Origin: JACZQZ01 sp046756945 | Lineage (GTDB): Bacteria > Pseudomonadota > Alphaproteobacteria > Rhodospirillales > 2-02-FULL-58-16 | Assembly: GCA_046756945.1 (NCBI GenBank) | Contig: JBHHXI010000023.1 | Location: 1-27,548, forward strand | Length of the DNA stretch: 27,548 nucleotides | Reading direction: 5' to 3' | Part shown: positions 1 through 7,051 of the stretch, one piece after another | Layout: every line of letters begins with the position of its first letter | Position numbering within the stretch: the stretch's first letter is position 1 | Program-made: the position numbers and the translations under genes | Notes under the pieces: model-generated | The model's input: only the letters and a program-made list of their open reading frames with translations | Told to the model about the DNA's origin: nothing | The model's database searches: none

Positions 1-1037
1 GGCTCGCTGCCCGTTTCCGGCTTGCCGCCCGTTTCCGGCCCGGGTTCCGCCTGGCCGCTCTCCAGCGCGGCGATCTCGTTCTTCAGACGCGCGATCTCCT
101 CCGGGGCTTTGGGGTCGGCATAGCCCTCGCCCTTGTACTCGAACGGCTCCTTCAGCTTCTTGAAGCGGTCCTGCCGCACCGTCTCGCCGGTCTCCGGATC
201 GCTCCAGATGTGGCCCTTGTCCGCCTCGATCTCCTCGATTTGCTTCTGTTTGGCCGCGATTTCCGCATCCCGGCCCGTGCCGGACGCGGCCACCGGTCCC
301 ACCGCGACGTCGCCGCCGGCCTTGAGTCGGAAGGGATTGGCGAGCGGCTTCGCGGCGACCAGGATATCGCCGCCGTCGGCGGAGACCGTGAAGCGCACCT
401 CGCCCGTGATCTCGAACCGTGTGGGCCGTGCCGCACCTTCTTCGCCATCCTCGACCAGGACTGAAATGCGGGCATCCTCGAGCCGCCATTCCAGCGTGAT
501 GCGGTGCGGCCCCCGCACACCCTCGAAGCTATAGTCCAATGGCAATCCGCCCCAGGCGTCGCGCCACAGGGCGTCCACGGCCGCGACGATCCGCGCCCGT
601 TCCTTGCCGGTCGGCCGCGGCCGGTTGTAGGCGGTGTAGAGCTCGTCCAGGGCGGCGTCGCGCCGTCCGCCGATTCGGTCGTCGAGAAATCGCTGGAGCC
701 GGGGGATATCCGCCGCGCTCACCGGCGCGATAGCGAAGACCGCTGCGAGCCTCGTCGCCAGGCCCTTGCGGATCAGCTCCCGGCGGGCCCAGTGATAAAG
801 ACCCTCCTGGCGCAGGATCTTGTAGGCCCGCTGCCTGATGTCCGCTTCGCCGCTTTTGGGGGAGGCCGATTTCAGCCCCTCCTTGACGCCGCGCAGCAGG
901 TCGACCGTCAAGGGGACAAGGTGCTCGGGCACGACCGCGGCATAGGCGGGTTCGAGCCGCCAGAATGCCGTTGCGGCCAACAGAAACATGCATGCCGCCG
1001 CACGGAGGCATTTCCAACCTGGGACCGCCACACTCAT
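1..1037 (-). CDS. Secreted protein of unknown function (3' end outside window)
   Basis: An open frame runs without a stop from ATG at 1037 to the left edge, giving about 345 visible residues. The start MSVAVPGWKCLRAAACMFLL has positive charge, then a hydrophobic stretch ending near EPAYAA at about residue 34, so a Sec signal peptide is likely. The middle (about 40-160) is helical and rich in Arg and Ala. Residues 165-240 look like beta structure (EWRLEDARISVLVED, FEITGEVRFTVS). The visible end is charged, with an EIEALEK-like coiled-coil character (KQKQIEEIEADKG, EEIARLKNEIAALES) and a short repeat of KPETG type at the edge. I do not recognise a family. Start choice rests on this being the ATG just before the signal peptide. 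This frame is better supported than the overlapping Arg/Pro-rich frames because only it has a signal peptide and normal residue composition. Periplasmic or envelope location is inferred. Confidence 0.65.
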   Translation of the reverse strand, partial: MSVAVPGWKCLRAAACMFLLAATAFWRLEPAYAAVVPEHLVPLTVDLLRGVKEGLKSASPKSGEADIRQRAYKILRQEGLYHWARRELIRKGLATRLAAVFAIAPVSAADIPRLQRFLDDRIGGRRDAALDELYTAYNRPRPTGKERARIVAAVDALWRDAWGGLPLDYSFEGVRGPHRITLEWRLEDARISVLVEDGEEGAARPTRFEITGEVRFTVSADGGDILVAAKPLANPFRLKAGGDVAVGPVAASGTGRDAEIAAKQKQIEEIEADKGHIWSDPETGETVRQDRFKKLKEPFEYKGEGYADPKAPEEIARLKNEIAALESGQAEPGPETGGKPETGSE

Positions 1038-1155
1038 TCTGCGCCCCTCCCGTCCTCTTGCACCCCCGGGGCCGCCAAGATCATGGCTGCCCCCGGTGCA
1101 GCTACCGGAAAAACCTATCATGGCACCGGTGAGAAGTCATGCCGCGCCGGCTTTC

Positions 1156-1229
1156 GCGGGGCCTTAAGGCCCCGCGCCCCGTGGGTTTCAGGGCCATAAG
1201 GCCCTAAGAAAAAGCACCGCGCGGGGTGC
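1156..1229. other. Cluster of three hairpin-forming palindromes in intergenic DNA
   Basis: The 405-bp gap between the secreted protein and the 31-residue ORF holds three palindromes in a row. They are a perfect 20-bp palindrome at 1156-1175 centred on CCTTAAGG, AGGGCC-ATAA-GGCCCT at 1190-1205, and GCACC-GCGCGG-GGTGC at 1214-1229. None is followed by a T-run on either strand, so they are not clear terminators. They could be regulator sites or extruding hairpins. No convincing gene lies here: the 74-codon frame at 1226-1450 has no RBS and no recognisable protein character. Confidence 0.5.
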
Positions 1230-1328
1230 AGCCCCACCCGGCGCAGCCGGTTTCAGTGGAAACGTTCGACGCAACCACCATCCCTGGATGCTGCGTTGCA
1301 CAAAGAATGGTGCGCCGCAGAAAAGTTG

Positions 1329-1357
1329 TTGACTCCCTAAGGGGGCATGAGTATAGG
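1329..1357 (+). promoter_or_regulatory. Sigma70-type promoter of the small membrane peptide
   Basis: TTGACT at 1329-1334 and TATAGG at 1352-1357 are separated by exactly 17 bp. This gives a predicted start near 1364 and an 80-nt leader before the ATG at 1443. The leader contains the inverted repeat TGCTGCA-T-TGCAGCA (about 1366-1380). Confidence 0.6.
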
Positions 1358-1442
1358 TTCGTCAATGCTGCATTGCAGCAAAAACCGGGCGTGGGACGAA
1401 GCGAGATTGTCGTCCAAGGATTAGATATAAAGGGGTCAGGAA

Positions 1443-1538
1443 ATGAGTGAGAAGATCATCGCCCTCAAGAGCCAGAGCTGGGTCTACCTGGTTGGCGTCT
1501 TCGCCGTGCTGATCGTCGTCGGCATCCTCACGAGTTAA
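1443..1538 (+). CDS. 31-residue single-span membrane peptide
   Basis: ATG at 1443 follows the purine-rich sequence AAGGGGTCAGG and encodes 31 residues ending at TAA. The peptide has a short polar N-terminus (MSEKIIALKSQSW) and then one continuous hydrophobic segment (VYLVGVFAVLIVVGIL, about residues 14-29), so it should cross the inner membrane once. It has its own sigma70-like promoter at 1329-1357 and a strong terminator at 1565-1592, so it looks like a monocistronic unit of about 225 nt. I do not recognise the family. Small peptides of this kind often stabilise a larger membrane complex, but no partner is adjacent. The transcript could also act as an RNA regulator. Coding is supported by the RBS, the clean membrane segment and the flanking signals, not by homology. 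Confidence 0.6.
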   Translation: MSEKIIALKSQSWVYLVGVFAVLIVVGILTS

Positions 1539-1564
1539 AGCCGGCCACCGGCGGGAAGATAAAG

Positions 1565-1592
1565 AAACGGCGGATATCCGCCGTTTTTTTTA
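1565..1592. terminator. Bidirectional intrinsic terminator
   Basis: The perfect palindrome AACGGCGGATATCCGCCGTT at 1566-1585 is followed by eight T residues on the plus strand (1584-1591). On the minus strand it is followed by the T-rich GTTTCTTT. It sits between two convergent genes, the membrane peptide and dadA, and can serve both. Confidence 0.85.
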
Positions 1593-1660
1593 TCCGAATC
1601 CCTCCGCGCCCAACCGGGTTCTTACGCTCCAATGAACGCGCGCCGCGGAGCCTAAGTCCC

Positions 1661-2914
1661 TTACCCGAAACGCCCGACGCCGAGACCGTCGAGATCGATT
1701 TCCGGCGTCCTGCCGCTCACCAGGTCGGCCACGATCCTGCCCGAGCCGCAGGCCATGGTCCAGCCCAGGGTCCCGTGGCCGGTGTTCAGGATGAGGTTGG
1801 CATACCGGGTGCGGCCGATCACCGGCACGTTGTCCGGCGTCATCGGACGCAGCCCGGCCCAGAACTCGGCCTTGGCGGCGTCGCCGCAGCCGGGGAAAAG
1901 CTCGAGCGCCGAGTCCAGGATGAAACGGACGCGCGACTCGGTGACGGCGGTGTCGTAGCCGGCGAACTCCGCCGTGCCCGCCACCCGCAGGCGCCGGCCG
2001 AGGCGGCTGTAGACCAGTTTCCGCTCGTCGTCGAGGAGACCGACCTCGGGCGCGCCCTCGGGGCGTTCGACGGGGATGGTCACCGAATAGCCCTTGGCCG
2101 GATAGACGGGGAGGGTGATGCCCAGCGGCCGGGCCAGGAAGGGGCTGTAGCTGCCCAGGGCGAGCACGGTGGCATCGGCGGAAAGCGTGCCGCCATCGGT
2201 GTCGGCCCCGGTTACCCGGCCGCCGTCGGCCCGCAGGCGCTCCACGGTCGTGCCGTAGCGGAACGCGACGCCTTCCCCGGCGCAGATTTCGGCGAGCCGG
2301 GCGGTGAAGGTGCAGGCGTCGCCGCTTTCGTCGCCGGGACAGTAGAGGCCGCCGACGAGGGTATCCGCGGCCCCGGCCAGGGCCGGCTCGACGCCGACGC
2401 AGCCCGCCGCGTCGAGGGCCCGGCGCACGCACCCCAGCGGCCTCACCATTTCGGCCTGGGCCAGGGCGTGCTCGTATTCCCCTGGGTCCCGGTAGATGTG
2501 CAGGATGCCCCGGGTGCGCTGGTCGTACTGGATGCCGGTCTCCGCCCGGAGCTCGGCCAGGGCGGCGCGGCTGTAGAGCGAGACCCGGGTCAGGCGTTCG
2601 GTGTTGATGCGCGCCCGCCGGGCCGTGCAGTTGCCGAGGAAGCGCAACACCCACGCCCACAACCGGGGATCGGCGCGCCGGCGGAAAAGGATCGGCGCGT
2701 CGGCGCGCCCCAGCCATTTGAGGACCTTGGCCGGGGTCCCCGGGTTGGCCCACGGCTCGCTGTGGTTGGCGGCGATCTGGCCGCCGTTGGCGAAGCTGGT
2801 TTCCAGGCCGGGTCCGGCCCGGCGCTCGACCACCGTCACCTGGTGTCCGGCGCGGGCCAGGTAATAGGCGGCGGCGACGCCGACGACGCCGGCGCCGAGC
2901 ACCAGCGTCTTCAC
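1661..2914 (-). CDS. dadA: D-amino-acid dehydrogenase (DadA-type, FAD-dependent)
   Basis: A 417-residue flavoprotein that should oxidatively deaminate D-amino acids (typically D-alanine) to 2-oxo acids at the inner membrane, passing electrons to the quinone pool. The start is GTG at 2914, giving VKTLVLGAGVVGVAAAYYLA, because GGAGGAG lies just upstream and the protein then begins directly with the FAD Rossmann motif GxGxxG (GAGVVG, residues 7-12). The longer frame reaching back to 3124 adds an AT-rich, repeat-derived tail and is not credible. The C-terminal block GLRPMTPDNVPVIG followed by NTGHGTLGWT is typical of DadA and the related DAO family. Length matches the family (about 415-435). It is divergent from the cytochrome operon and shares its 325-bp regulatory region, so the FNR and repeat sites there could act on it too. 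No racemase gene is adjacent. A related FAD amine oxidase is the main alternative. Confidence 0.85.
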   Translation of the reverse strand: MKTLVLGAGVVGVAAAYYLARAGHQVTVVERRAGPGLETSFANGGQIAANHSEPWANPGTPAKVLKWLGRADAPILFRRRADPRLWAWVLRFLGNCTARRARINTERLTRVSLYSRAALAELRAETGIQYDQRTRGILHIYRDPGEYEHALAQAEMVRPLGCVRRALDAAGCVGVEPALAGAADTLVGGLYCPGDESGDACTFTARLAEICAGEGVAFRYGTTVERLRADGGRVTGADTDGGTLSADATVLALGSYSPFLARPLGITLPVYPAKGYSVTIPVERPEGAPEVGLLDDERKLVYSRLGRRLRVAGTAEFAGYDTAVTESRVRFILDSALELFPGCGDAAKAEFWAGLRPMTPDNVPVIGRTRYANLILNTGHGTLGWTMACGSGRIVADLVSGRTPEIDLDGLGVGRFG

Positions 2915-3048
2915 GGCGCGCTCCTCCCCCCCGGTATATTCGCGGCCATCATGGCGGAAGGATTTATAGACCCCGGCGGTGATCTCGCCCAGAGCGCGCT
3001 GCGCTGCGGCCGTCCGGCAATCGGCGCCAACGGACGTCCGTAAGAAAA

Positions 3049-3114
3049 CTGTAAGGTAATTGTAATAAAACTGTAAGGCAATTGTAATAAAACTGTAAGT
3101 TAACTGTAATTTGA
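3049..3114 (+). promoter_or_regulatory. Six tandem 11-bp repeats: putative response-regulator operator
   Basis: Six head-to-tail 11-mers abut without gaps at 3049, 3060, 3071, 3082, 3093 and 3104. They read CTGTAAGGTAA, TTGTAATAAAA, CTGTAAGGCAA, TTGTAATAAAA, CTGTAAGTTAA and CTGTAATTTGA, with TGTAA invariant. Direct repeats with one helical turn of spacing are the pattern bound by OmpR/PhoB-family regulators. The AT-rich block contrasts sharply with its GC-rich surroundings. The last unit runs into the FNR-type site at 3111-3124. Confidence 0.65.
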
Positions 3115-3124
3115 TGGAAGTCAA
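3111..3124 (+). promoter_or_regulatory. FNR/FixK-type site upstream of the first cytochrome
   Basis: TTGATGGAAGTCAA matches the FNR-family consensus TTGATnnnnATCAA except for one base (GTCAA). It lies 116 bp before the ATG at 3240. TAAAGGTG at 3146-3153 sits where a -10 element would lie in an FNR-activated promoter (site centred near -41). The arrangement resembles the second cytochrome promoter at 6920-6970. Confidence 0.65.
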
Positions 3125-3239
3125 TGACTGCGCTATTTGAATCGGTAAAGGTGGCTACGAATTTTCGTCGGGGATCGTTTGCGCCGCAACGTCCTGCGTT
3201 CAGGTTCCATCCACCGGACCACTTACTGGAGAAAATGCA

Positions 3240-3992
3240 ATGAAACCTTCCATCCGATCATTGATGTCGATTCTTGGCGCGGCTTCGTTGGCGAGCGCGG
3301 GCATCATCGCGCTCGGCGGCGTGGTTGCCACCCCGTATCCGGTGGCGGCCGCGGAAATCGAGTCGTCCCTTGCCCGCGGCGGCAAGCTGTATGACAAGTG
3401 GTACAAGGTGATCGGCGACGACGCGCCGAAGAAATCCCATGCGGCCTACCCGCCCGGCAAGAAGTACGCGACAAAGCCCAAGGCCAACTGGCGGTGCAAG
3501 GAATGCCACGGCTGGGATTACCTGGGCAAGGACGGCGCCTACGCCAAGGGCAAGCACTCCACCGGCATCAAGGGCGTCCGCGGCATGGCCGGCGCCGCCC
3601 CGGCGAAGATCATCGCCGTCCTCAAGGACAAGACCCACGGCTACGGCGGCAAGATGGAGGACGAAGACTTCACGGACCTGGCCAACTTCCTGAGCAAGGG
3701 CACGATCGACATGGACAAGTACATCGATCGCGCGACGAAAAAGCCGAAGGGCGACAAGGCCAGGGGCGCGGCTTACTTCAACACCATCTGCATCGGCTGC
3801 CATCGCAAGGACGGCCGGCGGCCCAAGGACATGGAGAAGCCGCTCGGCGCGCAGATGGGCAACCCATGGGAAGTCATGCACAAGATCATGAACGGCCAGC
3901 CCGGCGAAAAAATGCCGGCCCTGCGCGCCCTGGACCGGCAGGTCATCGTCGACATCATGGCCCACCTCACGACCCTGCCCAAGAAAAAGTAG
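3240..3992 (+). CDS. Periplasmic diheme cytochrome c (paralogue 1)
   Basis: A 250-residue exported protein with a Sec signal peptide (hydrophobic to about residue 34, cleavage likely after PVAAA at 38). It has two haem-binding motifs, CKECH at 86-90 and CIGCH at 184-188. Met225 in GEKMPAL is a likely axial ligand of the second haem. The first domain has the unusual block GGKLYDKWYKVIG, then WRCKECHGWDY, GKDGAYAKG and TGIKGVRGMAG. The same block recurs in the second diheme protein at 7052-7846, so the two are paralogues. It should carry electrons in the periplasm, most likely to or from the membrane tetraheme and NrfCD-like proteins encoded next. The ATG at 3240 is followed directly by the signal peptide. 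The gene is first in the operon, behind the FNR-type site and the six-repeat operator. I cannot assign a named family or substrate. Confidence 0.9.
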   Translation: MKPSIRSLMSILGAASLASAGIIALGGVVATPYPVAAAEIESSLARGGKLYDKWYKVIGDDAPKKSHAAYPPGKKYATKPKANWRCKECHGWDYLGKDGAYAKGKHSTGIKGVRGMAGAAPAKIIAVLKDKTHGYGGKMEDEDFTDLANFLSKGTIDMDKYIDRATKKPKGDKARGAAYFNTICIGCHRKDGRRPKDMEKPLGAQMGNPWEVMHKIMNGQPGEKMPALRALDRQVIVDIMAHLTTLPKKK

Positions 3993-3998
3993 GCAATT

Positions 3999-4043
3999 GG
4001 CCGGCTCCCATGCCCTTCCCCTCCCCGAAGATGGGAGCCGGCC
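3999..4043 (+). other. Long intercistronic hairpin without a T-run
   Basis: GGCCGGCTCCCAT at 3999-4011 pairs perfectly with ATGGGAGCCGGCC at 4031-4043 across a 19-nt loop, seven bases after the first cytochrome's stop codon. It has no T-run. It may stabilise or process the upstream cytochrome mRNA and lower expression of the downstream membrane genes. Confidence 0.6.
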
Positions 4044-4141
4044 GGCTTGCCGCGCTTTGGGTTGGTTGGAGGCGGAGACAGAAGGTCCGGTTCGGTTGCC
4101 GGCCTGAATTCGGTTAAGGCGACGGTCCTGAAAGGGCGAAC

Positions 4142-4666
4142 ATGAGGAATCCATCACCCCTGTCCCACATCTACCGGTTGGGGATCGTGCTGTTCACCGC
4201 CCTGGTCGTATTCCTGGGGATCGTATGGATCGCGACACCTGCCAGCTGGAACTACGACATAGGGTATTGGTTCCGCAAGGATGCCCTGGAGGATTTGAAG
4301 AAGCAGCCCATGGTATACGGCGGGATCACCGATATTTCGAGTTCGCGCCGCAACCAGGCCTGCAAGTCCTGTCACAAGGAAGAGACCAGACGGGTCAAGA
4401 AGTTGAAGCACAAGGCGTTGTCTTGCGAATCCTGCCACGGGGCCCTGGCCGACCACGTGCGGGACGGCAAGAAGTTCGCCGCCGCCAAGGTCGATAAGTC
4501 CCGCGGACAGTGTCTGAACTGTCACGCCGAGCAGATCAACAGGCCGAAGACCTTGCCCCAGTTTTCGAAAACCGGGGAAATCGGAAAACTTGTCCGCAAG
4601 CACAAGACGCTCGACGACAAGAAGCTTTGCTTGAAATGCCACGACGCGCACGATCCGACGCCATGA
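4142..4666 (+). CDS. Membrane-anchored tetraheme cytochrome c
   Basis: A 174-residue protein with one N-terminal membrane span (about 13-32, YRLGIVLFTALVVFLGIVWI) and a periplasmic domain with four CxxCH motifs: CKSCH 74-78, CESCH 95-99, CLNCH 124-128 and CLKCH 163-167. A multihaem protein tethered to the periplasmic face beside NrfC- and NrfD-type genes normally links the Fe-S/quinone unit to soluble cytochromes, as in Nrf- or Sir-type complexes. This one is not a clear NapC/NirT protein: it lacks that family's usual N-terminal haem spacing, and a remnant of that family lies separately at about 6711-6830. Lysine-rich stretches around the haems suggest docking with an acidic partner. It lies 149 bp after the first cytochrome, with a hairpin between, and just before the Fe-S gene. 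Role in electron transfer is well supported; direction and partner are inferred. Confidence 0.85.
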   Translation: MRNPSPLSHIYRLGIVLFTALVVFLGIVWIATPASWNYDIGYWFRKDALEDLKKQPMVYGGITDISSSRRNQACKSCHKEETRRVKKLKHKALSCESCHGALADHVRDGKKFAAAKVDKSRGQCLNCHAEQINRPKTLPQFSKTGEIGKLVRKHKTLDDKKLCLKCHDAHDPTP

Positions 4667-4679
4667 ACCTCGCGCGTCG

Positions 4680-5489
4680 GTGTTTCGGATGACGAGTAAT
4701 TGTGAGCATCAGGTGATGGAAAAATTCGAAGCGGACGTAGTGGAAGCGGATTCCCGAAGGGAGTTCCTGAAACACGTTTTGTCGGGCGCCGCCGCGGCCA
4801 CCGTCCTGATGGTCTACAAGATAGGGGCGCTCGGCGCGGCCACGGCGGAAAACGGCAAGGCCGGGCACCAGTACGCCTACGTCATCGACATCAACAACTG
4901 CATCGGGTGCGGCAACTGCGTGCGGGCCTGCAAGCGGGAGAACAACGTTCCCTCGGGGGTCTTCCGCACCTAGGTGGAAAGGTACGTCCTCACCGGCGAT
5001 GGCGTGGCCGTCGAATCTCCCGACGGCGCCCTCAAGGGATTCGAGGCGGTCAACGCGGGACTGCGGGCAAAGGCGAAGGATTCGTTCACCGTGCCCAAGA
5101 TGTGCAACCACTGCGCGGACCCCCCGTGCGTGCAGGTGTGCCCCGTGGGAGCCACGTTCCGCACCCCCGAAGGATTCGTTCTCATCGACCCCGAACATTG
5201 TATCGGGTGCGCTTACTGCGTCCAGGCCTGCCCCTACGGGGCCCGGTATATCAACCCCGAGACCCACAAGGCCGATAAGTGCACGTGGTGCTATCACCGG
5301 GTGAAAAACGGGAAGCTGCCCGCCTGTGTGACGGTGTGCCCCAACAAGGCGCGCCTGTTCGGGGACCTGAACGACCCGGAGAGCGAGGTGGCCAAGATTT
5401 TCGAGGACAACAAGTACATGGTGCTTAAACCGGCCATGCACACGGGTCCGATGTGTTTCTACGTCGGCCTGAGGAGACAAGTGATATGA
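4680..5489 (+). pseudogene. NrfC-type Tat-exported Fe-S protein with in-frame amber codon
   Basis: One frame from 4680 to 5489 encodes a 269-codon four-cluster ferredoxin-type subunit (NrfC/PsrB/DmsB family). A single TAG at 4971-4973 (codon 98) interrupts it. The context reads GVFRT-stop-VERYV; family members usually have Trp here (FRTWVERYV), and TGG to TAG is one base change. Before the stop are the Tat motif SRREFLK (25-31), a hydrophobic stretch, and the first cluster motif CIGCGNCVRACK. After it are CNHCADPPCVQVCP, CIGCAYCVQACP and CTWCYHRVKN with ACVTVCP, all intact. In this family cluster ligands come from both halves, so two separate pieces would not make a normal protein. A GTG follows the TAG directly, so reinitiation is formally possible. 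The TGA overlaps the next gene's ATG. The start is uncertain: GTG 4680, ATG 4689 and ATG 4716 all precede the Tat motif. A sequencing error, a real nonsense mutation or read-through could each explain the stop. Confidence 0.85.
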
Positions 5490-6679
5490 TGTCGATTCTC
5501 CCCGGTGACGCGCTGGTCAACTACATCTTCCCCAACAATGCCCAGGTGTGGTGGGCATTGCCGATCGTCATTTACCCCTACATCACGGGCCTCATGGCCG
5601 GCGCCTTCGTGCTCTCCTCCCTCCACCATCTGTTCCGCGTGAAGGAATTCCGCCCCATCGGGAACTTCGCCCTCATCGCGGCGTTCTGCTTCGGCCTTTT
5701 CGCCGGGGTTCCGCTGCTCTTCCACCTGGGACAGCCGCAGAGGGCTGCCGAAATCTTCATGACCCCCCATTTGACCTCGGCCATGAGCATCTTCGGCTAC
5801 GTCTGGGCCGGCTACATGGTTCTGTTGATGATCGAGATCTGGCTGATCTACCGACCATATTTCATCCGCATGGCCGACGCGACGACGGGCCTCATGGGGG
5901 TCGTGTGGGGCGCGCTGACCCTGGGCGTGAGAACCTACCACCCGGATTCCGCCGAGGTCGACCGCAAGCTGACCGTCATTCTGGCCGGTATCGGCCTTCC
6001 GTGGGCCTGCCTCCTGCATGGCTACGTCGGTTTCATCTTCGGTTCGGTCAAGGCCATGGCCTGGTGGGCGACGCCGCTGCAGCCGATCATCTTTCTGTTG
6101 TCGGCCATGGTCAGCGGCATGGCCATGCTCATGCTCATGTACACGGTCATCAAATGGCGGCGCCACGAGCCCTACGACTACGTGATGGTGAAGAAGTTCA
6201 TGGTCTATCTGTGGGCCACCTTCGTCCTCGCGTTCACCCTGGAAATGCTCGAGCTGGCGACCATCATATACGAGCGCGGCTGGCACTGGTCGCAGGTCGG
6301 GCCGCTTCTCCGCGGGCCGTTGTTCGAATCGTTCGTCATCGGTCAGGTGCTGATCCTTTCCGTCGTCCCGCTGTTCCTGCTCGGATATGTGGCGCTTTCC
6401 AAGCTCGCCGGCCGGGCGCTGTTCTATCTTGCCAATCTCTGCAGCCTGATGCTGGTTCTGCAGGTCCTGTTCATGCGCTTCAACGTGGTCATCGGGGGGC
6501 AGCTCATTTCGAAGTCCGAGCGCGGTTTCGTCGATTTCGAGTGGGAGTTCCTGACCAAGGAGGGTGTCCTGGCGGTGGCGATGATTCTGGCGGCTCCGTT
6601 CGTCGTCTACTACGTGATCAGCCGCTTCATCCCCATCTTTAATGATCCGGCCGAGGCGACATCGAGCGATACCGGGTGA
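5486..6679 (+). CDS. NrfD/PsrC-type quinone-interacting membrane subunit
   Basis: A 397-residue polytopic protein with about ten hydrophobic segments (for example IVIYPYITGLMAGAFVLSS, NFALIAAFCFGLFAGVPLLF, IIFLLSAMVSGMAMLMLM, FVIGQVLILSVVPLFLLGYV). This is the pattern of the NrfD/PsrC family, which binds quinone near the periplasmic face and exchanges electrons with an NrfC-type Fe-S subunit. The start is ATG at 5486, which overlaps the previous gene's TGA (ATGA) and follows GAGGAG at a good distance; the frame can extend to 5453 but that would overlap the Fe-S gene further. Translational coupling to the Fe-S gene is likely. The family includes nitrite, polysulfide, tetrathionate and sulfite reductase complexes, but no matching catalytic subunit lies in the window. 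I therefore assign family and quinone role, not substrate. Confidence 0.9.
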   Translation: MMSILPGDALVNYIFPNNAQVWWALPIVIYPYITGLMAGAFVLSSLHHLFRVKEFRPIGNFALIAAFCFGLFAGVPLLFHLGQPQRAAEIFMTPHLTSAMSIFGYVWAGYMVLLMIEIWLIYRPYFIRMADATTGLMGVVWGALTLGVRTYHPDSAEVDRKLTVILAGIGLPWACLLHGYVGFIFGSVKAMAWWATPLQPIIFLLSAMVSGMAMLMLMYTVIKWRRHEPYDYVMVKKFMVYLWATFVLAFTLEMLELATIIYERGWHWSQVGPLLRGPLFESFVIGQVLILSVVPLFLLGYVALSKLAGRALFYLANLCSLMLVLQVLFMRFNVVIGGQLISKSERGFVDFEWEFLTKEGVLAVAMILAAPFVVYYVISRFIPIFNDPAEATSSDTG

Positions 6680-6710
6680 ACGATTCGCCGGGTCATGGCG
6701 CGACCGTGGG

Positions 6711-6830
6711 CAATACGCGCGCCCTCAGCGGGCGAAACGCCCACGGGCGATGAAGCAGGGCAAGACCTGCATCGACTGCCACAAGGGCATCGCCCACATG
6801 CTTCCCGACGACTACGGGAAAGGCGACTGA
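6711..6830 (+). pseudogene. C-terminal remnant of a NapC/NirT-type cytochrome
   Basis: The frame ending at TGA 6828-6830 reads RAMKQGKTCIDCHKGIAHML near its end. This is the conserved C-terminal signature of NapC/NirT/NrfH-type quinol-oxidising tetraheme cytochromes (GKTCIDCHKGIAHxLP), with one haem motif CIDCH at 6768-6782. The rest of such a protein (membrane anchor and three other haems) is absent, and the frame runs back into the end of the NrfD-type gene. It has no signal peptide, so a periplasmic haem protein cannot be made from it. I read it as the tail left after a deletion that joined the NrfD-type gene to what followed. Confidence 0.7.
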
Positions 6831-6919
6831 GCGTCACCGCCCCGCCGGGGCCGTACCCCGGAAACGGGATAATCAGAGCCGCGCACGCGGAAAAGGCACG
6901 CCATCACACCCGCGTCGGC

Positions 6920-6967
6920 TTGTAATTTGATCGCCGTCAAGTTTCGTGCCCGCACATTGTGCATAAG
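6920..6967 (+). promoter_or_regulatory. Promoter with FNR/FixK-type site for the second cytochrome
   Basis: TTGATCGCCGTCAA at 6927-6940 is an FNR-type site, overlapped on the left by TTGTAATTTGA (6920-6930). That 11-mer matches the sixth repeat unit of the first cytochrome promoter at 10 of 11 bases. CATAAG at 6962-6967 is a plausible -10, which would put the site centre at about -40.5 from a start near 6974. This is the usual distance for FNR activation. Confidence 0.7.
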
Positions 6968-7051
6968 GTGCCGGCCGTTTTGTTCGCGCTGCCGAGTGAA
7001 CACGGCAGGCCCTTCGTTCCCATGCGGGCGACCATACGCAGGAGAAGAAAG

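Noticed and set aside
1226..1450. 74-codon frame before the small membrane peptide
   Set aside because: No RBS or recognisable protein pattern; it spans the promoter and leader of the peptide.
1775..3043. 422-codon plus-strand frame opposite dadA
   Set aside because: Antisense shadow caused by GC-rich codons; Gly/Ala/Arg-rich, no RBS, no family features, while dadA on the other strand is clear.
3049..3114. CRISPR array
   Set aside because: Repeats are 11 bp with no spacers; an operator array fits and no cas gene is present.
2915..3124. N-terminal extension of dadA to 3124
   Set aside because: It would translate the 11-bp repeat array, and the FAD motif with a good RBS fixes the start at 2914.
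4971..4973. TAG read as pyrrolysine
   Set aside because: No pyl genes are visible and Trp is expected at this place; a point mutation or error is simpler.
4974..5489. Independent gene starting at the GTG after the amber codon
   Set aside because: The product would lack the Tat signal and first cluster motif, and no good RBS precedes it; kept as part of the interrupted gene.
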